Counted from the stretch's first letter, positions 33,224-44,070 are shown. The stretch is DNA of 64,000 nt from Daldinia sp. FL1419 (GCA_025201765.1 MU623348.1:434001-498000), one strand, 5' to 3'. Notes: generated by a model from the letters alone, not told the origin. A program made the numbers and translations.

Positions 33224-34922
33224 ATGCTCAAAAGTCCAACTTCGATTATTATTCAGTCGAGAAAACTTGTAACTACTTTTGCCCGTACACATCACCCGGA
33301 TCCTCCTATTCCACCCGTGAAGCCAAACCTCCCCCCTGAGGAACCTATTCCAGTCCCATCCAGTATACCAATCGGACGAATACCGAGACCAATGTCAGCA
33401 TCTCAGAAAACTAGAGAGCCAGAAGCCGAAAGTGCTCCTAAACCGCCGTCTACGGGAATGTTTCCTCTAGGTTATAAAGAGGCAGCGTTTCAATGGGTAT
33501 GTCTAATCTATGAATAGCTTCACAGCTTTGCGAATTCTGTAGAAGTGACCTGATCTAATCGTATCGCAGTGGAATAGTGTAACCCCCACGATCGCTGAAC
33601 GCAACGTAATATCATGTATTCCATATCTTCGCGAAGCCATCGCGTCGGGTACCAGCTCTGCGACCGAAGTCCCGTCGGCAGAACATCCCGGAGAGGCCCA
33701 GACGTCGACGAAAATCGATCCCTATGGGCCAAGAGTATGGAAGTCGACAATGGTCAAGTTGTCCGGCAAAAATAGGGGATTGAACGAATTCTCTGTCGAG
33801 CGCGTCGGGGAACCGGTCGATGACACGCTCGTTATGCTTCACGGCTACGGAGCGGGGTTAGGGTTCTATTACAAAAACTTTGAAAGTCTCAGTCGCGCCA
33901 AGGGTTGGAAGTTATACGCGCTGGATTGGCTAGGAATGGGCAATTCCACGAGACCTCCATTCAGGGTCTGTGCGAAGGACCCCGCGGCGAAGATTACAGA
34001 AGCAGAGAACTGGTTCATAGACGCGCTAGAGGAATGGCGGAAGATTCGAAAGATCGAAAAATTTACGCTTCTCGGCCATTCTCTAGGCGGGTACTTGAGC
34101 GTCTCCTACGCGCTCAAGTATCCGGGCCACGTCAATAAGCTCATTCTCGCTTCTCCAGTTGGCATACCTGAAGATCCCTATGCTGTAAATGCCGACATGC
34201 CAGAGCCGATGGAATCGACATTCCAAGACGAATTTACCGTCGACCAGCAATCGACGACCGAAAGTCACGGAAACATTAGCCTCAATGGGAATAGAAAGGC
34301 ACAACAACAGGAAGTCAAGAAGCGACCGTATCCTTCCTGGTTAGTCTGGTTATGGGATGCCAACGTCTCACCATTTAGTATTGTGCGATTGGCCGGACCG
34401 CTAGGGCCAAGACTTGCTTCAGGTTGGACCTCTCGCCGGTTCAATCATCTTACCGCGGAAGAAAAGCAAACACTACACGACTACGCATACTCAATTTTCA
34501 GGCAAAGGGGAAGCGGTGAATATGTCTTGCCTTATCTCCTTGCCCCTGGCGCACATGCACGACGGCCAGTTATCAACCGGATTCACCGCGTAGGAAGACA
34601 AATCATTACCCCTGCAACCGAGACGGAACCAGCCGTAAAAGAGACAGGATTTCCAATCATTTTCATGTACGGCGAAAACGATTGGATGGACGTAGCAGGC
34701 GGTCTAGCCGCGGAGGAGAAGCTTAAGCAAGCCAAGGCTAAGATATTATCAAATGCCACCGAGGAAGAGAAGAAGAAAGAAAATGGAGAAGCAAAAGTAA
34801 TCATCGTTAGCCGGGCTGGCCATCACTTATACCTTGACAACCCAGACGAATTCAACAAATACATTCAAAAGGAGCAGGAAGATACAAGGCAGCGTACCTT
34901 ACGAGAGAAATCCCAGTCATAG
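33224..34922 (+). CDS. CGI-58/ABHD5-Cld1-like alpha/beta hydrolase, probably mitochondrial
   Basis: Two exons, 33224-33496 and 33570-34922, 541 residues, with a 73-nt intron (GTATGT...GCAG). The N-terminus is basic and lacks acidic residues (SPTSIIIQSRKLVTTFARTHH), which suggests mitochondrial import. A Pro-rich stretch follows, then the conserved YKEAAFQWWNSVTPTIAERN that the intron splits. Hydrolase motifs: HGYGAG near 182 (oxyanion hole), GHSLGG with Ser near 262 (nucleophile), and GENDWMD. Last comes GHHLYLDNP near 510, which combines the catalytic His with the family's HxxxxD acyltransferase motif. Yeast relatives are Cld1 (a mitochondrial phospholipase that deacylates cardiolipin for remodelling) and Ict1 (lysophosphatidate acyltransferase). 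The import-like leader favours the Cld1 role. It is somewhat longer than yeast Cld1, mostly in the linker. Confidence 0.86.
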
Positions 34923-35644
34923 GCTTTCATGTTTTTTTCCCCCATTGCATTGCCTGGCGTTTTGGTTGGGTACTAGATTTAGAGCTTTTGGTTGACGATA
35001 ATACGATAATAATGAGCAGAAGCCAGCCACCACGTACCTCATTCGCAAGTTACGGTACACCAGCACTTATATATACACCTAGGTACATTTTTATATATAC
35101 ACATATCTTTATTGCACACGGCTATTAAAATCAATAGTAAACGCGTATTCTATTATTTTTAGTTCCATTGTAGGTTTTCACGACATAGATTGTCTAGGTG
35201 GGTTAGTGCATTGACTGGGGACTATAGTAGTGTATATCTACGTAACTTGATCGTCTCTATTTAAGGAATCGCTAATCTGGTTCAACAAGGAGTTCCCGTG
35301 CCTATACGATCGTGTAACGCCCTTAATGGGTCTTGATTATATAAGGAAACCCCTAGATGCTAGATACATGTAGATTGACGGTAAGATTGATTATGTCGTA
35401 GTAAGATTACTTAACCCATGCATTTCGCCCTTTAACCATCCTTTATTGACCCACATCTCCGAACATACACCTTCCGGGTCTACTCTTACCAACATTTCGC
35501 TCGGCTTGCATTATCTCCCAACAACTGAATTATTAGACAAAGCCAAGTACGGGCAACACAGAAAAAAACAAACAAAAGAAACACACAAGCAAACTTCCCA
35601 TATTCTCTATTAAATAAAAAAATAAAAAATAAAAAATAAAAACT
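34923..35644. other. Intergenic, no gene seen
   Basis: Spacer of about 720 bp. It holds AT-rich strings and an A-rich leader with AAAAATAAA repeats immediately before the next start (35615-35642). No supported gene. Confidence 0.5.
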
Positions 35645-36664
35645 ATGTCTGAAGAAGTAAATCTTTGGGCATTCCCAAAATTCAACAACTTACCTATCGA
35701 GTTACGCCATAGCGTTTGGGAATTCGCCCTTCCGGAAGACATACCGGAGATATGCATCCCGTGGCCATTGGAAGAAGGCCCAGGAAACCGGTCGCACGAC
35801 CTAATCCCCCTTGTTAGGTCAAACTATCTACACCCTTTTCTTGTCGATACGTGCTTCCCTACAATCATGTATGTCTGCCAAGAGTCACGTTATCTGGCGA
35901 TATCTCGATTGCGATTCCGGTACTCACACGTAGCCGGCTGTCCCGTGCCCTTCCGCGCGTTTCGTCCCGACCTAGACACCGTCTACATTACATTATGCCG
36001 GCCTCCTACTGATATCATCACGATACCCAGGTGGGGCAGATATCCCCCTGGCACGCAGCACGTGGCATTGGATCTACATACTATCAAAGACGGCAGCTAT
36101 CTCTGGGTTCTACTTAGCGATCCGACCTTGGATCTGCGGACCATGTCCTGCATACTTCCCGCGTCTGAAGCTATCCTTGACACAGCAGTACGGTTTCGAC
36201 CTCCGTTTCGACGCTGTCGGTTTCGCGAAGTGAAGAGACCTTCCAATGGTTCGGAAAACAATATCATCTACGTCGATCGCGGCTACGATAGGCGCATGAC
36301 CGGTATGGGTCGCTACCTAGAGGAAGTACGCGACACCATAAGCACCGAGTTCTCCGAGATCTTTGAACGTCAAGAGGTTCCCGAGGAGTACTTGCGCCGG
36401 TGGAATGAGGAAGAGGTCAAGTTCGACGTCAAGCTTCTTGCCAAGACGTTCGAAGAGTATCGGGGCGGGCGATGGGTCCCCAGCTCAGAACATCCCGCTC
36501 GCTTCGATTCCCAATCCATCATATTTCCCGCCTCGTGGGAAGCGCTAGGGAATGCTACGACTTATCAAGTCAGCGAACTGGAGAGGTGGACTCCTTTGAG
36601 AAACCCCGAGACGTTTCGCGTCAACGACATTCAGCAGAACGAAGTGCCATTTGAATTATTTTAG
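35645..36664 (+). CDS. 2EXR domain protein (fungal F-box-like family)
   Basis: Single exon, 339 residues. The N-terminal region (about 6-105) shows the 2EXR pattern: FPKFNNLPIELRHSVWEFAL, then a strand pair and IMYVCQESRYLAISRLRFRYS. FRPDLDTVYI follows, as is standard in this family. The rest is variable and probably folded as mixed alpha/beta. 2EXR proteins are numerous in ascomycetes and have no settled biochemical role; the N-terminal helix resembles an F-box-like or protein-binding motif. Nothing in the neighbourhood suggests a specific job. The start is well placed right before the domain. Confidence 0.78.
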   Translation: MSEEVNLWAFPKFNNLPIELRHSVWEFALPEDIPEICIPWPLEEGPGNRSHDLIPLVRSNYLHPFLVDTCFPTIMYVCQESRYLAISRLRFRYSHVAGCPVPFRAFRPDLDTVYITLCRPPTDIITIPRWGRYPPGTQHVALDLHTIKDGSYLWVLLSDPTLDLRTMSCILPASEAILDTAVRFRPPFRRCRFREVKRPSNGSENNIIYVDRGYDRRMTGMGRYLEEVRDTISTEFSEIFERQEVPEEYLRRWNEEEVKFDVKLLAKTFEEYRGGRWVPSSEHPARFDSQSIIFPASWEALGNATTYQVSELERWTPLRNPETFRVNDIQQNEVPFELF

Positions 36665-38362
36665 AAGATACGATGTTGTATAAACTCATCATTACTGTTT
36701 ATTAGCCCTTTGAACAAACTCCAAACACTATTAAGGGCTGCTACCAATGCCGTCGCCGCATCGAAGTCCGTATATAGGTAGATATTCTATTAATTGACTA
36801 CCTTATATTACAGGGGTCAGGTGCCCTATACGGAGTTTAGGCCGGATCCGAATAAGAAAAGATAGTTTCCTTGAATGCCAAGAAGGAAGCTTGACTAGCA
36901 TAAATCGCTCCCAAGACCGATGGTCCCCAATCTGCCAGTCAATCCAATGGTCTAGCCCCGGCTCAACCCTACCGTACAAGCTATAAACTCCGCATAGCTA
37001 CCTCCTTATTAGAATAGCAGACAACCATGGGGCCTCCTAAGTTTAATTGGATAGCCGCAAGGGGTTTTCGATAAGGAGAATATACTAGAAATTTTGAAGA
37101 AACTTCGCTGGCTTACCATTTTATGAAATAGCCACATGGCATTCATTACCCTAGTTCTAAGGGATGTTGCATCCGGGAAGAAGATTATCTTCAATCTAGC
37201 GGGATCTCGCCGGCGGGATCCCATCCATGATGTTACCTACCAATCAGGTAACGTCATTATTACTCCTTCAGGGTTACCTCGATATGGGCAGGAATAGCAG
37301 CAAGTTCACCATACTCAAAGCTTGTTACGAATTTCCAGCTGTAGCGTTGGGAGATTCATTCCACTAAGGACGTCCAATACTGGCTTCAGCGCCATACTCC
37401 TTCCTTCTTCACGAGTGCATAAAATTCTGCACTATGAAATCTGCGTCGAACGGCAGTTGTTACATGACACATCCCTCCCTCCCAAAACCATCTACCCACC
37501 ATCCGCGTGGAGACCGGCTTTTTTATGGAGGCCACCGGATGTCCTTGCATAACTCGTCCGGGTACGAAACCCGTCTCGTCACGTTCGTACTATTGCGGCG
37601 GGTTTCGTACAAACCCGATTGCCGTAGGAAGGGTCACTTACGCTCTGCTGTGCCCCCCCCCCCCCCAGGACATCACCAACGTGCTCTTAACGTAAAACAT
37701 ACCACATCATGCCAAAAAGAACATCCTTTTAAATATAGCTTAGTTAGATAGACTAAGTAGGTAGTCGGATCAATTTTAACTTTGTCAAATATAGGGGAAG
37801 CGCCGCGATCGATCCGAGGCGAAAATGGGTCCTATTTATGCAAGTTAGCCTCTCGGATGGTGCGAGATGAGAGGGTCTACTGTTATGTTCTAATCGAGAT
37901 AGGTGCCGGATTGTTCGTTAGCGGGTAGTTCCACCAACGAATCGGTAGCGCTAGGGGAGCTGAATCGTGGGTTATCTTTGGCAGGCTGGCGAAATTCGAG
38001 ACTCGGTTCCCACATCAGGCAAATTCGCCTGTGGGGTCGTTGTATAAAGTTATGCCAGCCTAGCTCCGGGACGAAGCCGTATCCGATGCGGACCATCCTA
38101 TCTTCGCGTGTATTGTTGGGCCATGGTGGTATTGCTCGGGATTATGTGCATTTCCCGACGGTGCTATATAAACGATGGTGGTGGTGGTGCTTTTCCCCAG
38201 GATCATGGTTACACCCCTTGTGTACAGATCACCGTCGCTTTTATATATATTAAGATCTCCTTGAGCCTCAAGGTCCCTTTATTAGGATAGTCAACGTCTA
38301 TATATCCTAGGGAGTCAAGTCACATCTTCTATCACGAACAGTGTAGAAAAGATCTACCCGCG
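36665..38362. other. Intergenic with inverted repeat and poly-C tract
   Basis: About 1.7 kb without a supported gene. It holds a perfect 12-bp inverted repeat at 37562-37573/37599-37610 and a run of about 15 C at 37653-37667. The stretch before 38363 should be the promoter of the first MFS pump. Confidence 0.5.
37562..37610. repeat. Perfect 12-bp inverted repeat
   Basis: GTACGAAACCCG at 37562-37573 is repeated in reverse complement at 37599-37610 with a 25-nt spacer. It could be a hairpin, a dyad binding site or the remains of an element. No further evidence. Confidence 0.6.
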
Positions 38363-40086
38363 ATGAGTACCGATATGGCGGAGAAGACATCCGTCGACAA
38401 CACAAACCTCGACAGGGACTCCACGACAGTAGGAGAATCAGAACGAGATGTCGAAACGGGTGTTGATAACCGCGACGCCGCGCTCGATGAGAAGGACCCC
38501 GACGTCGTGGACTGGGACGGGCCAGATGATCCAACGAACCCGGTAAATTGGTCCGACAAGAAGAAATGGCTAAACATAGCTATCCTCTCTATAATGACAT
38601 TGGTAACGTGAGTACCCCCTATCAACGTTACCACGATCTACCCTATTAGTTTCGTTGCTAGATCTTATACTAACTCGTCACAGACCGCTGGGCTCCTCAA
38701 TGTTCGCCCCTGGTATCCCCGGCATCATGGTAGAGTTCCACGAGACCTCGTCCACGATAGCCACGTTCCTGGTATCGGTGTATATCCTAGGATTCGCATT
38801 CGGCCCTCTCTTCATCGCGCCGATGAGTGAGATATTCGGCCGTCGGCCCCTGTATATCTACGGCAACATTCTTTTCGTCTTGTTCTCCGTCGGCGCTGCT
38901 CTTAGCACCGGAACCGGAATGCTGATGGCGTTCCGTTTGTTGATGGGTCTCGCTGGTTCCGTGCCTATTACTATTGGAAGTGGTAGTATTGCAGATGTCA
39001 TGCCGGTTGAGAAGCGAGGACGAGCTATGTCTGCTTGGGCTTTGGGTCCGCTACTAGGTCCTTGCGTTGGCCCCATTGCTGGTGGTTATTTGATTGAAGC
39101 TGCTGGATGGAGATGGGTTTATTGGTTAATCGTCATTCTGGTAAGTTTCTTTACACTAAGCAGTTCATATTCTATGGCATAGCAACTAACGTGAACATAG
39201 GGCGGTGTCTTCATTCCTCTTTCCGTCTTTTTCCTCCGGGAAACTTTCGGTCCCGTATTAATCGCACAGAAGACTGCCAGACTTCGCAAAGAAACTGGTA
39301 ACCAAAACCTCCGCAGCAAATTCGCTGGACGCCTTAGCCCTAAGGACCAGTTCAAGCTCGCCATCCTCCGACCCATGAAGCTCCTCCTCTTAACACCAAT
39401 CGTCACTCTCATGTCTCTCTACGTCGCCATCACCTACGGTATCCTCTACCTTCTCATCACGACCTTTTCCTTCGTCTACACCGAGAACTACGGCTTCAGC
39501 GAGGGAGACAGCGGTCTGACTTTCTTACCCGCTGGAATTGGTATGATGATCGGTGTTGTGGGTTTCGGACAGCTCACCGATATGATGGTCCAACGGAACA
39601 ACCGAAAGGGACTCGTTCACAAGCCGGAAGTCCGTATCGCGCCGGTTCTTACTATTCCTTGCGGAATCGCACTGCCTATCGGCTTGTTTATCTACGGATG
39701 GACTGCCAACTTCGGCGTGCACTGGATCGTTCCCATGCTCGGTGTTCTAATCTTCGCTGCGGGACTTATGGGTGTTATGGTGAGTTCTAGCTACTACACT
39801 TCTATCCACCATAATCATATGCTAACATTCCTATCAGTTCTGCATCCAAAACTACCTTCTCGATACATACCCCCGCTACGCGGCCTCCGTCACCGCCGCG
39901 ATGGCAGTTCTCCGATCCCTTCTCGGCGCCCTCCTCCCTCTCGGAGGTCTCGAGATGTACAACGCACTAGGCCTCGGCTGGGGCAACAGTCTTCTCGCGT
40001 TCGTCTCGCTCGCGCTCATCCCGCTACCGGTCGTATTTTTCATATTCGGCGAGCGTATTCGCGGGAAGTTTAATCCCAGCTTATAA
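38363..40086 (+). CDS. MFS multidrug transporter, DHA1-type
   Basis: Four exons: 38363-38607, 38684-39140, 39201-39779 and 39838-40086, 509 residues. Introns of 76, 60 and 58 nt have GT-AG ends and intact frame throughout. A charged N-terminal tail ends in WDGPDDPTNPVNWSDKKKW, the standard lead-in to TM1 in fungal DHA1 drug:H+ antiporters. MSEIFGRRPLYIYG is the motif A loop between TM2 and TM3. RLLMGLAGSVPITIGSGSIADVMP and GPLLGPCVGPIAGGYL are the TM4-5 (motif C-like) region. The C-terminal half contains the YLLDTYPRYAASVTAA pattern. These pumps export drugs, toxins or metabolites at the plasma membrane. A second DHA1 gene follows 800 bp downstream in the same orientation. Substrate unknown. 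Confidence 0.88.
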
Positions 40087-40883
40087 AAGTTCTTTATATT
40101 TATATCCGTTTATTTAATGAATTGTAAATAGAAACGATAGACTATCTAGATACCACGTAATGATCATGCATAATAGATTGTATATAGCATCGAGACGACA
40201 AAATTCCCGTCTTATTGGAATCACGAAATTCTTGGTTGAACTATGATTATAATACCCCACGACGTTGGTCGCTACCGAGTAAAGGCAAACAATTCGAGTG
40301 AGTGAACGTACATTTCTATTGCCGCCTTTGATACCGAATGAAAGTTTACCCTTACCAGAGATGTGCTTGGCCCTTAAAATACGTATTCATTTACGCTACC
40401 ACGTATTCCTCCTAGCCGCGACACCCACAGGATGGTATTTCGCAATGAAACCGGCAAGTTCTACGCCTTCGGGGGTTCCCGGAGACTCGGGTACGGGCTT
40501 GGCCGGAGCGGGGCCGGGTGGCAAGTGGCCTAGGATTTCCTCAGATGTTATTGCCCTTCGGATGATTCTTTTAGACGGTTCTTGCAAAGCATAACTGTGG
40601 TTGGAATGTATTTGCCGAATTCAATTGTTCGCATAATAGGCCATAGCGTGTAGGGGCTGAAAATAAGTATAGGAGAAAACTACTTCAGCTAGAAAGCATC
40701 GGAAGTTCTTGGAGAACCACTACGTCATCGGCATAAGAGACGTTTGCTCTACGCTACTCGATTACCCCGGCTATGATGTAAATTATTTACTAAATACCCA
40801 AGTGACGCCACTGATTGTTTTCCATTCGGATATCAGTCTTTCTATGTACACACTTTCCACTCAGGACCTTCTCAGAGACGATA
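40087..40883. other. Spacer between the two tandem MFS genes
   Basis: About 800 bp holding the 3' UTR of the first pump and the promoter of the second. No gene is supported; a 98-codon frame near 40298 has no recognisable features. Confidence 0.5.
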
Positions 40884-42623
40884 ATGTCGATAAGCGATGA
40901 CGACGACGAGTCCGAATACTCGCGCAGAGGTCCTCCGCGGGGATCCATGCCGGACGCGGATTCCCCAGCGACGGCGCCCGACTCGGATTCGTCGTGCGAA
41001 TGTCCCGTAGACGAAAAGTATCACGACGGCCATCGACCGTGTACCCTCGACACGCGCCCGTCGCAGATACGCGCAAGTGGTCGGGACGGCTCGGACGGGC
41101 TACCAGGGCCCATCTCGCGGACGGTATCGCGTAGAGATACCGTCCTATCACGCATACGGTCCCGTCCGGAAATCCCGCCGTTCAGCCATCCACTTGCGAA
41201 AGTAAAGACCGGTCGAGAATCCCTCGTCGACTTCGACGGGCCAAACGACCCGTACCGCCCCGTAAACTGGCCTCTGCACAAGAAAGTCGCCACGACTCTC
41301 CTTTACGGCCTTGTTACCATGACCGCAACTTGGGCGTCCTCGTCTTATTCCGCCGGCACCATGCAGATCGCGGCGGAGTTCGGTGTCGGGAGGCAGACGG
41401 CGACGCTGGGAACGACGCTGTTCCTCCTGGGCTTCGGAATAGGACCCCTGATGTGGGCGCCGTTGTCGGAAGTTTACGGCCGGCGCGTAGCGGTGTTGAC
41501 GCCGATGTTTATCTCCATCTGCTTCTCGTTTGGCTCGGCTACCTCCAAGGACTTCCAGACTCTGATGCTAACACGATTTTGGGGTGCCGTATTCGCCTCT
41601 GCGCCGGTGACGAATACCGGCGGTGTCCTGGGGGATTTGTTCACGCCGGCGTATCGTGGCATCGCTATGGCGGGGTACGCGATGGCGGTTGTCGGTGGTC
41701 CGACGGTTGGTCCCATCGTATCAGCCGCTGTCGTAGCGCAGCCGAGTCTTGGCTGGCGATGGACAGAGTACACGACGGGGATGCTCCAGTCTGTCGTCCT
41801 GGTATTCGCTGTTATCTTTATCGACGAGTCGTATCCCCCGAGACTTCTCGTTGCGAAAGCAAGGCGACTACGACTTGAGACAGGTAATTGGGCGCTTCAC
41901 GCCAAATTCGAAGAATGGGATGTGAACATCGTCGAACTCGCGAGGAAGTTCCTCATCCGTCCACTCCAACTGCTTTGTACACCGATCTGCTTTTTGATTG
42001 CTTTATATGCAAGTTTTTGCTACGGGATTCTCTACATGCAGCTCGGTGCAGTGCCCATTATATTCGGAGAGCTCAGAGGCTGGACGCTAGTTTCGAGCGA
42101 ACTCCCGTTCCTAGCCATCTGCCTTGGCTCGCTGACCGGTGCAGCTATCAACATGTCTAATCAACTATATTACAACAAGGCTTATCACGCTTCGGGAGAC
42201 AGGCCAGTTCCAGAGAAAAGACTGCCTCCGATGATGTTAGGTTCTGTACTTTTTGCGGCTGGCCAATTCATCACCGGATGGACTGCAGACCCAGCTGTTG
42301 CTCCTTGGATCGCTCCCGTCATCGGGCTTTACCTTGCTGGGTGCGGCTTTAATACGATCTTCCAAGCTGCTCTCAACTATCTTGTTGATACTTTCCAGAT
42401 GTATGCAGCAAGTGCTGTAGCTGCTAATACGTTCTTGCGGAGCTGCTTTGCCGCCGCATTTCCGCTGGTTGTCACGCCGTTATATCACAACATCGGGGTT
42501 GGCCCGGGGTCGAGCATATTTGCTGGATTTGCATGCCTGCTGATTCCTGTGCCCTTCATATTCTACTTCTTTGGTAAACGGATCAGGGCAGCTAATAAAT
42601 GGAGCAAGCATAGCGTGTTCTAG
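40884..42623 (+). CDS. MFS multidrug transporter, DHA1-type (tandem neighbour)
   Basis: Single exon, 579 residues from the ATG at 40884. An in-frame ATG at 40815 would add 23 residues, but the acidic MSISDDDDESE start fits the family better. A long hydrophilic N-terminal tail (about 115 residues) ends in DFDGPNDPYRPVNWPLHKK, followed by TM1. LSEVYGRRVAVLTP is motif A, RFWGAVFASAPVTNTGGVLGDLF lies in TM4-5, and GGPTVGPIVSAAV matches motif C. The second half has NYLVDTFQMYAASAVAANTFLRS, close to the equivalent part of the upstream pump. Both belong to the same DHA1 group, yet the upstream gene has three introns and this one none. They are therefore not a recent duplicate pair (inference). Substrate unknown. 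Confidence 0.86.
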   Translation: MSISDDDDESEYSRRGPPRGSMPDADSPATAPDSDSSCECPVDEKYHDGHRPCTLDTRPSQIRASGRDGSDGLPGPISRTVSRRDTVLSRIRSRPEIPPFSHPLAKVKTGRESLVDFDGPNDPYRPVNWPLHKKVATTLLYGLVTMTATWASSSYSAGTMQIAAEFGVGRQTATLGTTLFLLGFGIGPLMWAPLSEVYGRRVAVLTPMFISICFSFGSATSKDFQTLMLTRFWGAVFASAPVTNTGGVLGDLFTPAYRGIAMAGYAMAVVGGPTVGPIVSAAVVAQPSLGWRWTEYTTGMLQSVVLVFAVIFIDESYPPRLLVAKARRLRLETGNWALHAKFEEWDVNIVELARKFLIRPLQLLCTPICFLIALYASFCYGILYMQLGAVPIIFGELRGWTLVSSELPFLAICLGSLTGAAINMSNQLYYNKAYHASGDRPVPEKRLPPMMLGSVLFAAGQFITGWTADPAVAPWIAPVIGLYLAGCGFNTIFQAALNYLVDTFQMYAASAVAANTFLRSCFAAAFPLVVTPLYHNIGVGPGSSIFAGFACLLIPVPFIFYFFGKRIRAANKWSKHSVF

Positions 42624-43712
42624 AAATTTGGAAAGTTTTGCATAGCACTGGCGTTTAGGATGATCTCTAAACATCGGGGAAAAGGGGTTGATTCAGCGAG
42701 GTTAGATTATTCCCATCGAATAATCGGCATTGAGAGAAAAGCATGCGTTGGGAACTATAGACTTACTCCTTCAGCTATTATACGGCTGATGATACATCTC
42801 AAGTTCACTCCAAGAATCCGAGGATGTCTTCAAGGGAAAGACCTAATTTCCTCAAGAATAAAAAAGTTGCATAATCGATATAAAATATTAGGTGAGACCA
42901 GCAACCGCTAGCTACCTAACGGGCCTTGGGACGAAGGAGAATGCGGTACTGACTAGACACATCCCGATATTCTAAGCCTTTGGAGACGGGTGAGAATCTT
43001 GGATAAGCATAGGTTTGAGAGGTGCTTATTGATGACGCCAAGCTACGTTTTAGAAGATGTCGAAGCATTAAACCTACCCTACCTGTCGTTAGCCGACGGG
43101 ACCGTGTCGGATCATCGACTTGAAACCAGAAGCCTAGCGGGGAATCTATGAGGCATAACAGTGATGTCGTCCCACCACGAAGAAACTCCGGCGTGTCGCT
43201 AGTGTAACAAGTAGGCTGAAGTCGACGCCCTATCGCAAGCATCCACCCAAAGGTTTTTTTTTTTTTTTTTAGTGGTGGGATGGTTGGGGATCTTTCGCTG
43301 CTGCTTATGCCTCTAGACGATCAGAATACGGGTGTGTAAGAGAGGCAACATTGCGGTTTGTATCAACGGTTATGGTGTACATCGTGAAACGGAAGGCAAG
43401 AGAAAATTCGCGACTACACAAGAGTATCTTATAAGTAGGATCCCGATGGCTTCGGTGAAGAAAGTGCAACGTGCCTACAAATAAGAAGTTGTTATAATAG
43501 CAATTGCTCACTCGATGCGGGGACTGATGGAAAGAGACACTTGCAAGAACACAAAGGCCTCGAGGATATATCTAGTTAAGTGGAATAATATTAGTAGAAC
43601 GATGAGAATATTTTAAAAATAGAAAAAGAAAAGAAAAGAACGACAATAATAACAAAAAAGGACAAAAAATAGAGGTTGCTAATCCCAGTGAACTGGGAAG
43701 CATCAGGAATTG
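42624..43712. other. Intergenic, no gene seen
   Basis: About 1.1 kb between the second MFS pump and the tRNA gene. It contains a run of about 18 T near 43253-43270 and an A-rich strip at 43615-43670. On the tRNA strand the first run of six T lies at 43669-43664, about 44 nt after the tRNA 3' end, and could act as a Pol III terminator. Confidence 0.5.
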
Positions 43713-43846
43713 AGCCCGATGCGGGGGTCGAACCTTGAAGGTGATGTTAGCACACGATGTTGCGGAACCTCGAATTGGAGGAATAAGAACTTACCCGCAA
43801 CCTTGAGATTAAGAGTCTCACGCTCTACCGATTGAGCTAACCGGGC
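43713..43846 (-). tRNA. tRNA-Lys(CUU) interrupted by a 61-nt intron-like insertion in the T-arm
   Basis: Read on the minus strand, 43846-43795 joined to 43733-43713 gives a standard 73-nt tRNA. It has a 7-bp acceptor stem (GCCCGGT with ATCGGGC, one G-U), a D-arm GCTC...GAGC, an anticodon stem TGAGA/TCTCA around loop CTCTTAA, a variable loop AGGTT and a T-arm GCGGG-TTCGACC-CCCGC. The discriminator base is T. The anticodon CTT (plus 43811-43813) specifies lysine. There is no intron at the usual site 37/38. Instead 61 nt sit inside the T-stem, one base before the loop. The A box (TAGCTCAATCGG) is normal. The B box GGTTCGACC is preserved because the last G of the insertion supplies its first base. 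Whether the gene makes functional tRNA depends on removal of the insertion. Confidence 0.85.
43734..43794 (-). other. Spliceosomal-type intron inside the tRNA-Lys T-arm
   Basis: The 61-nt stretch begins GTAAGT, has GCTAAC (plus 43746-43751) with its branch A 13 nt from the end, and ends CAAG. These are the same signals, spacing and length as the mRNA introns of this window (52-84 nt, GTAAGT-like donors, CTAAC branch sites). Cutting at GT...AG exactly restores the five-pair T-stem. The direct repeat TCAAGGTT flanks the region, but removing one repeat plus the insert would delete the 5' half of the T-stem. Simple target-site duplication therefore explains the sequence less well than GT-AG excision. 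Confidence 0.75.
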
Positions 43847-44070
43847 AGGCTATTGGTGAAATCTTGGTTGGTTTTTGGAGTATATAGCTGTATGCGCGAA
43901 TGTTTGTGGTGTGCGTAGACCCTTGCCCTATGGTGTGTCACCCCGCGGGGACCAATGCGGTCCAAAAATTTTTTTTTCTGGGACTACGAAGTACCAAGTA
44001 CACTTATAAGTCACGTTTGTCTAATAAATATTATATCTCAATATTGTTCTCCGTTTTCCATTCATGTAAG
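43847..44070. other. Spacer upstream of the tRNA, no gene seen
   Basis: Short region between the tRNA 5' end and the inverted-repeat element. No recognisable feature. Confidence 0.5.

Noticed and set aside
43713..43846. Target-site-duplicated insertion (TCAAGGTT repeat) as sole explanation of the interrupted tRNA
   Set aside because: Removing the insert plus one repeat copy would delete half of the T-stem; GT-AG removal restores the tRNA exactly.
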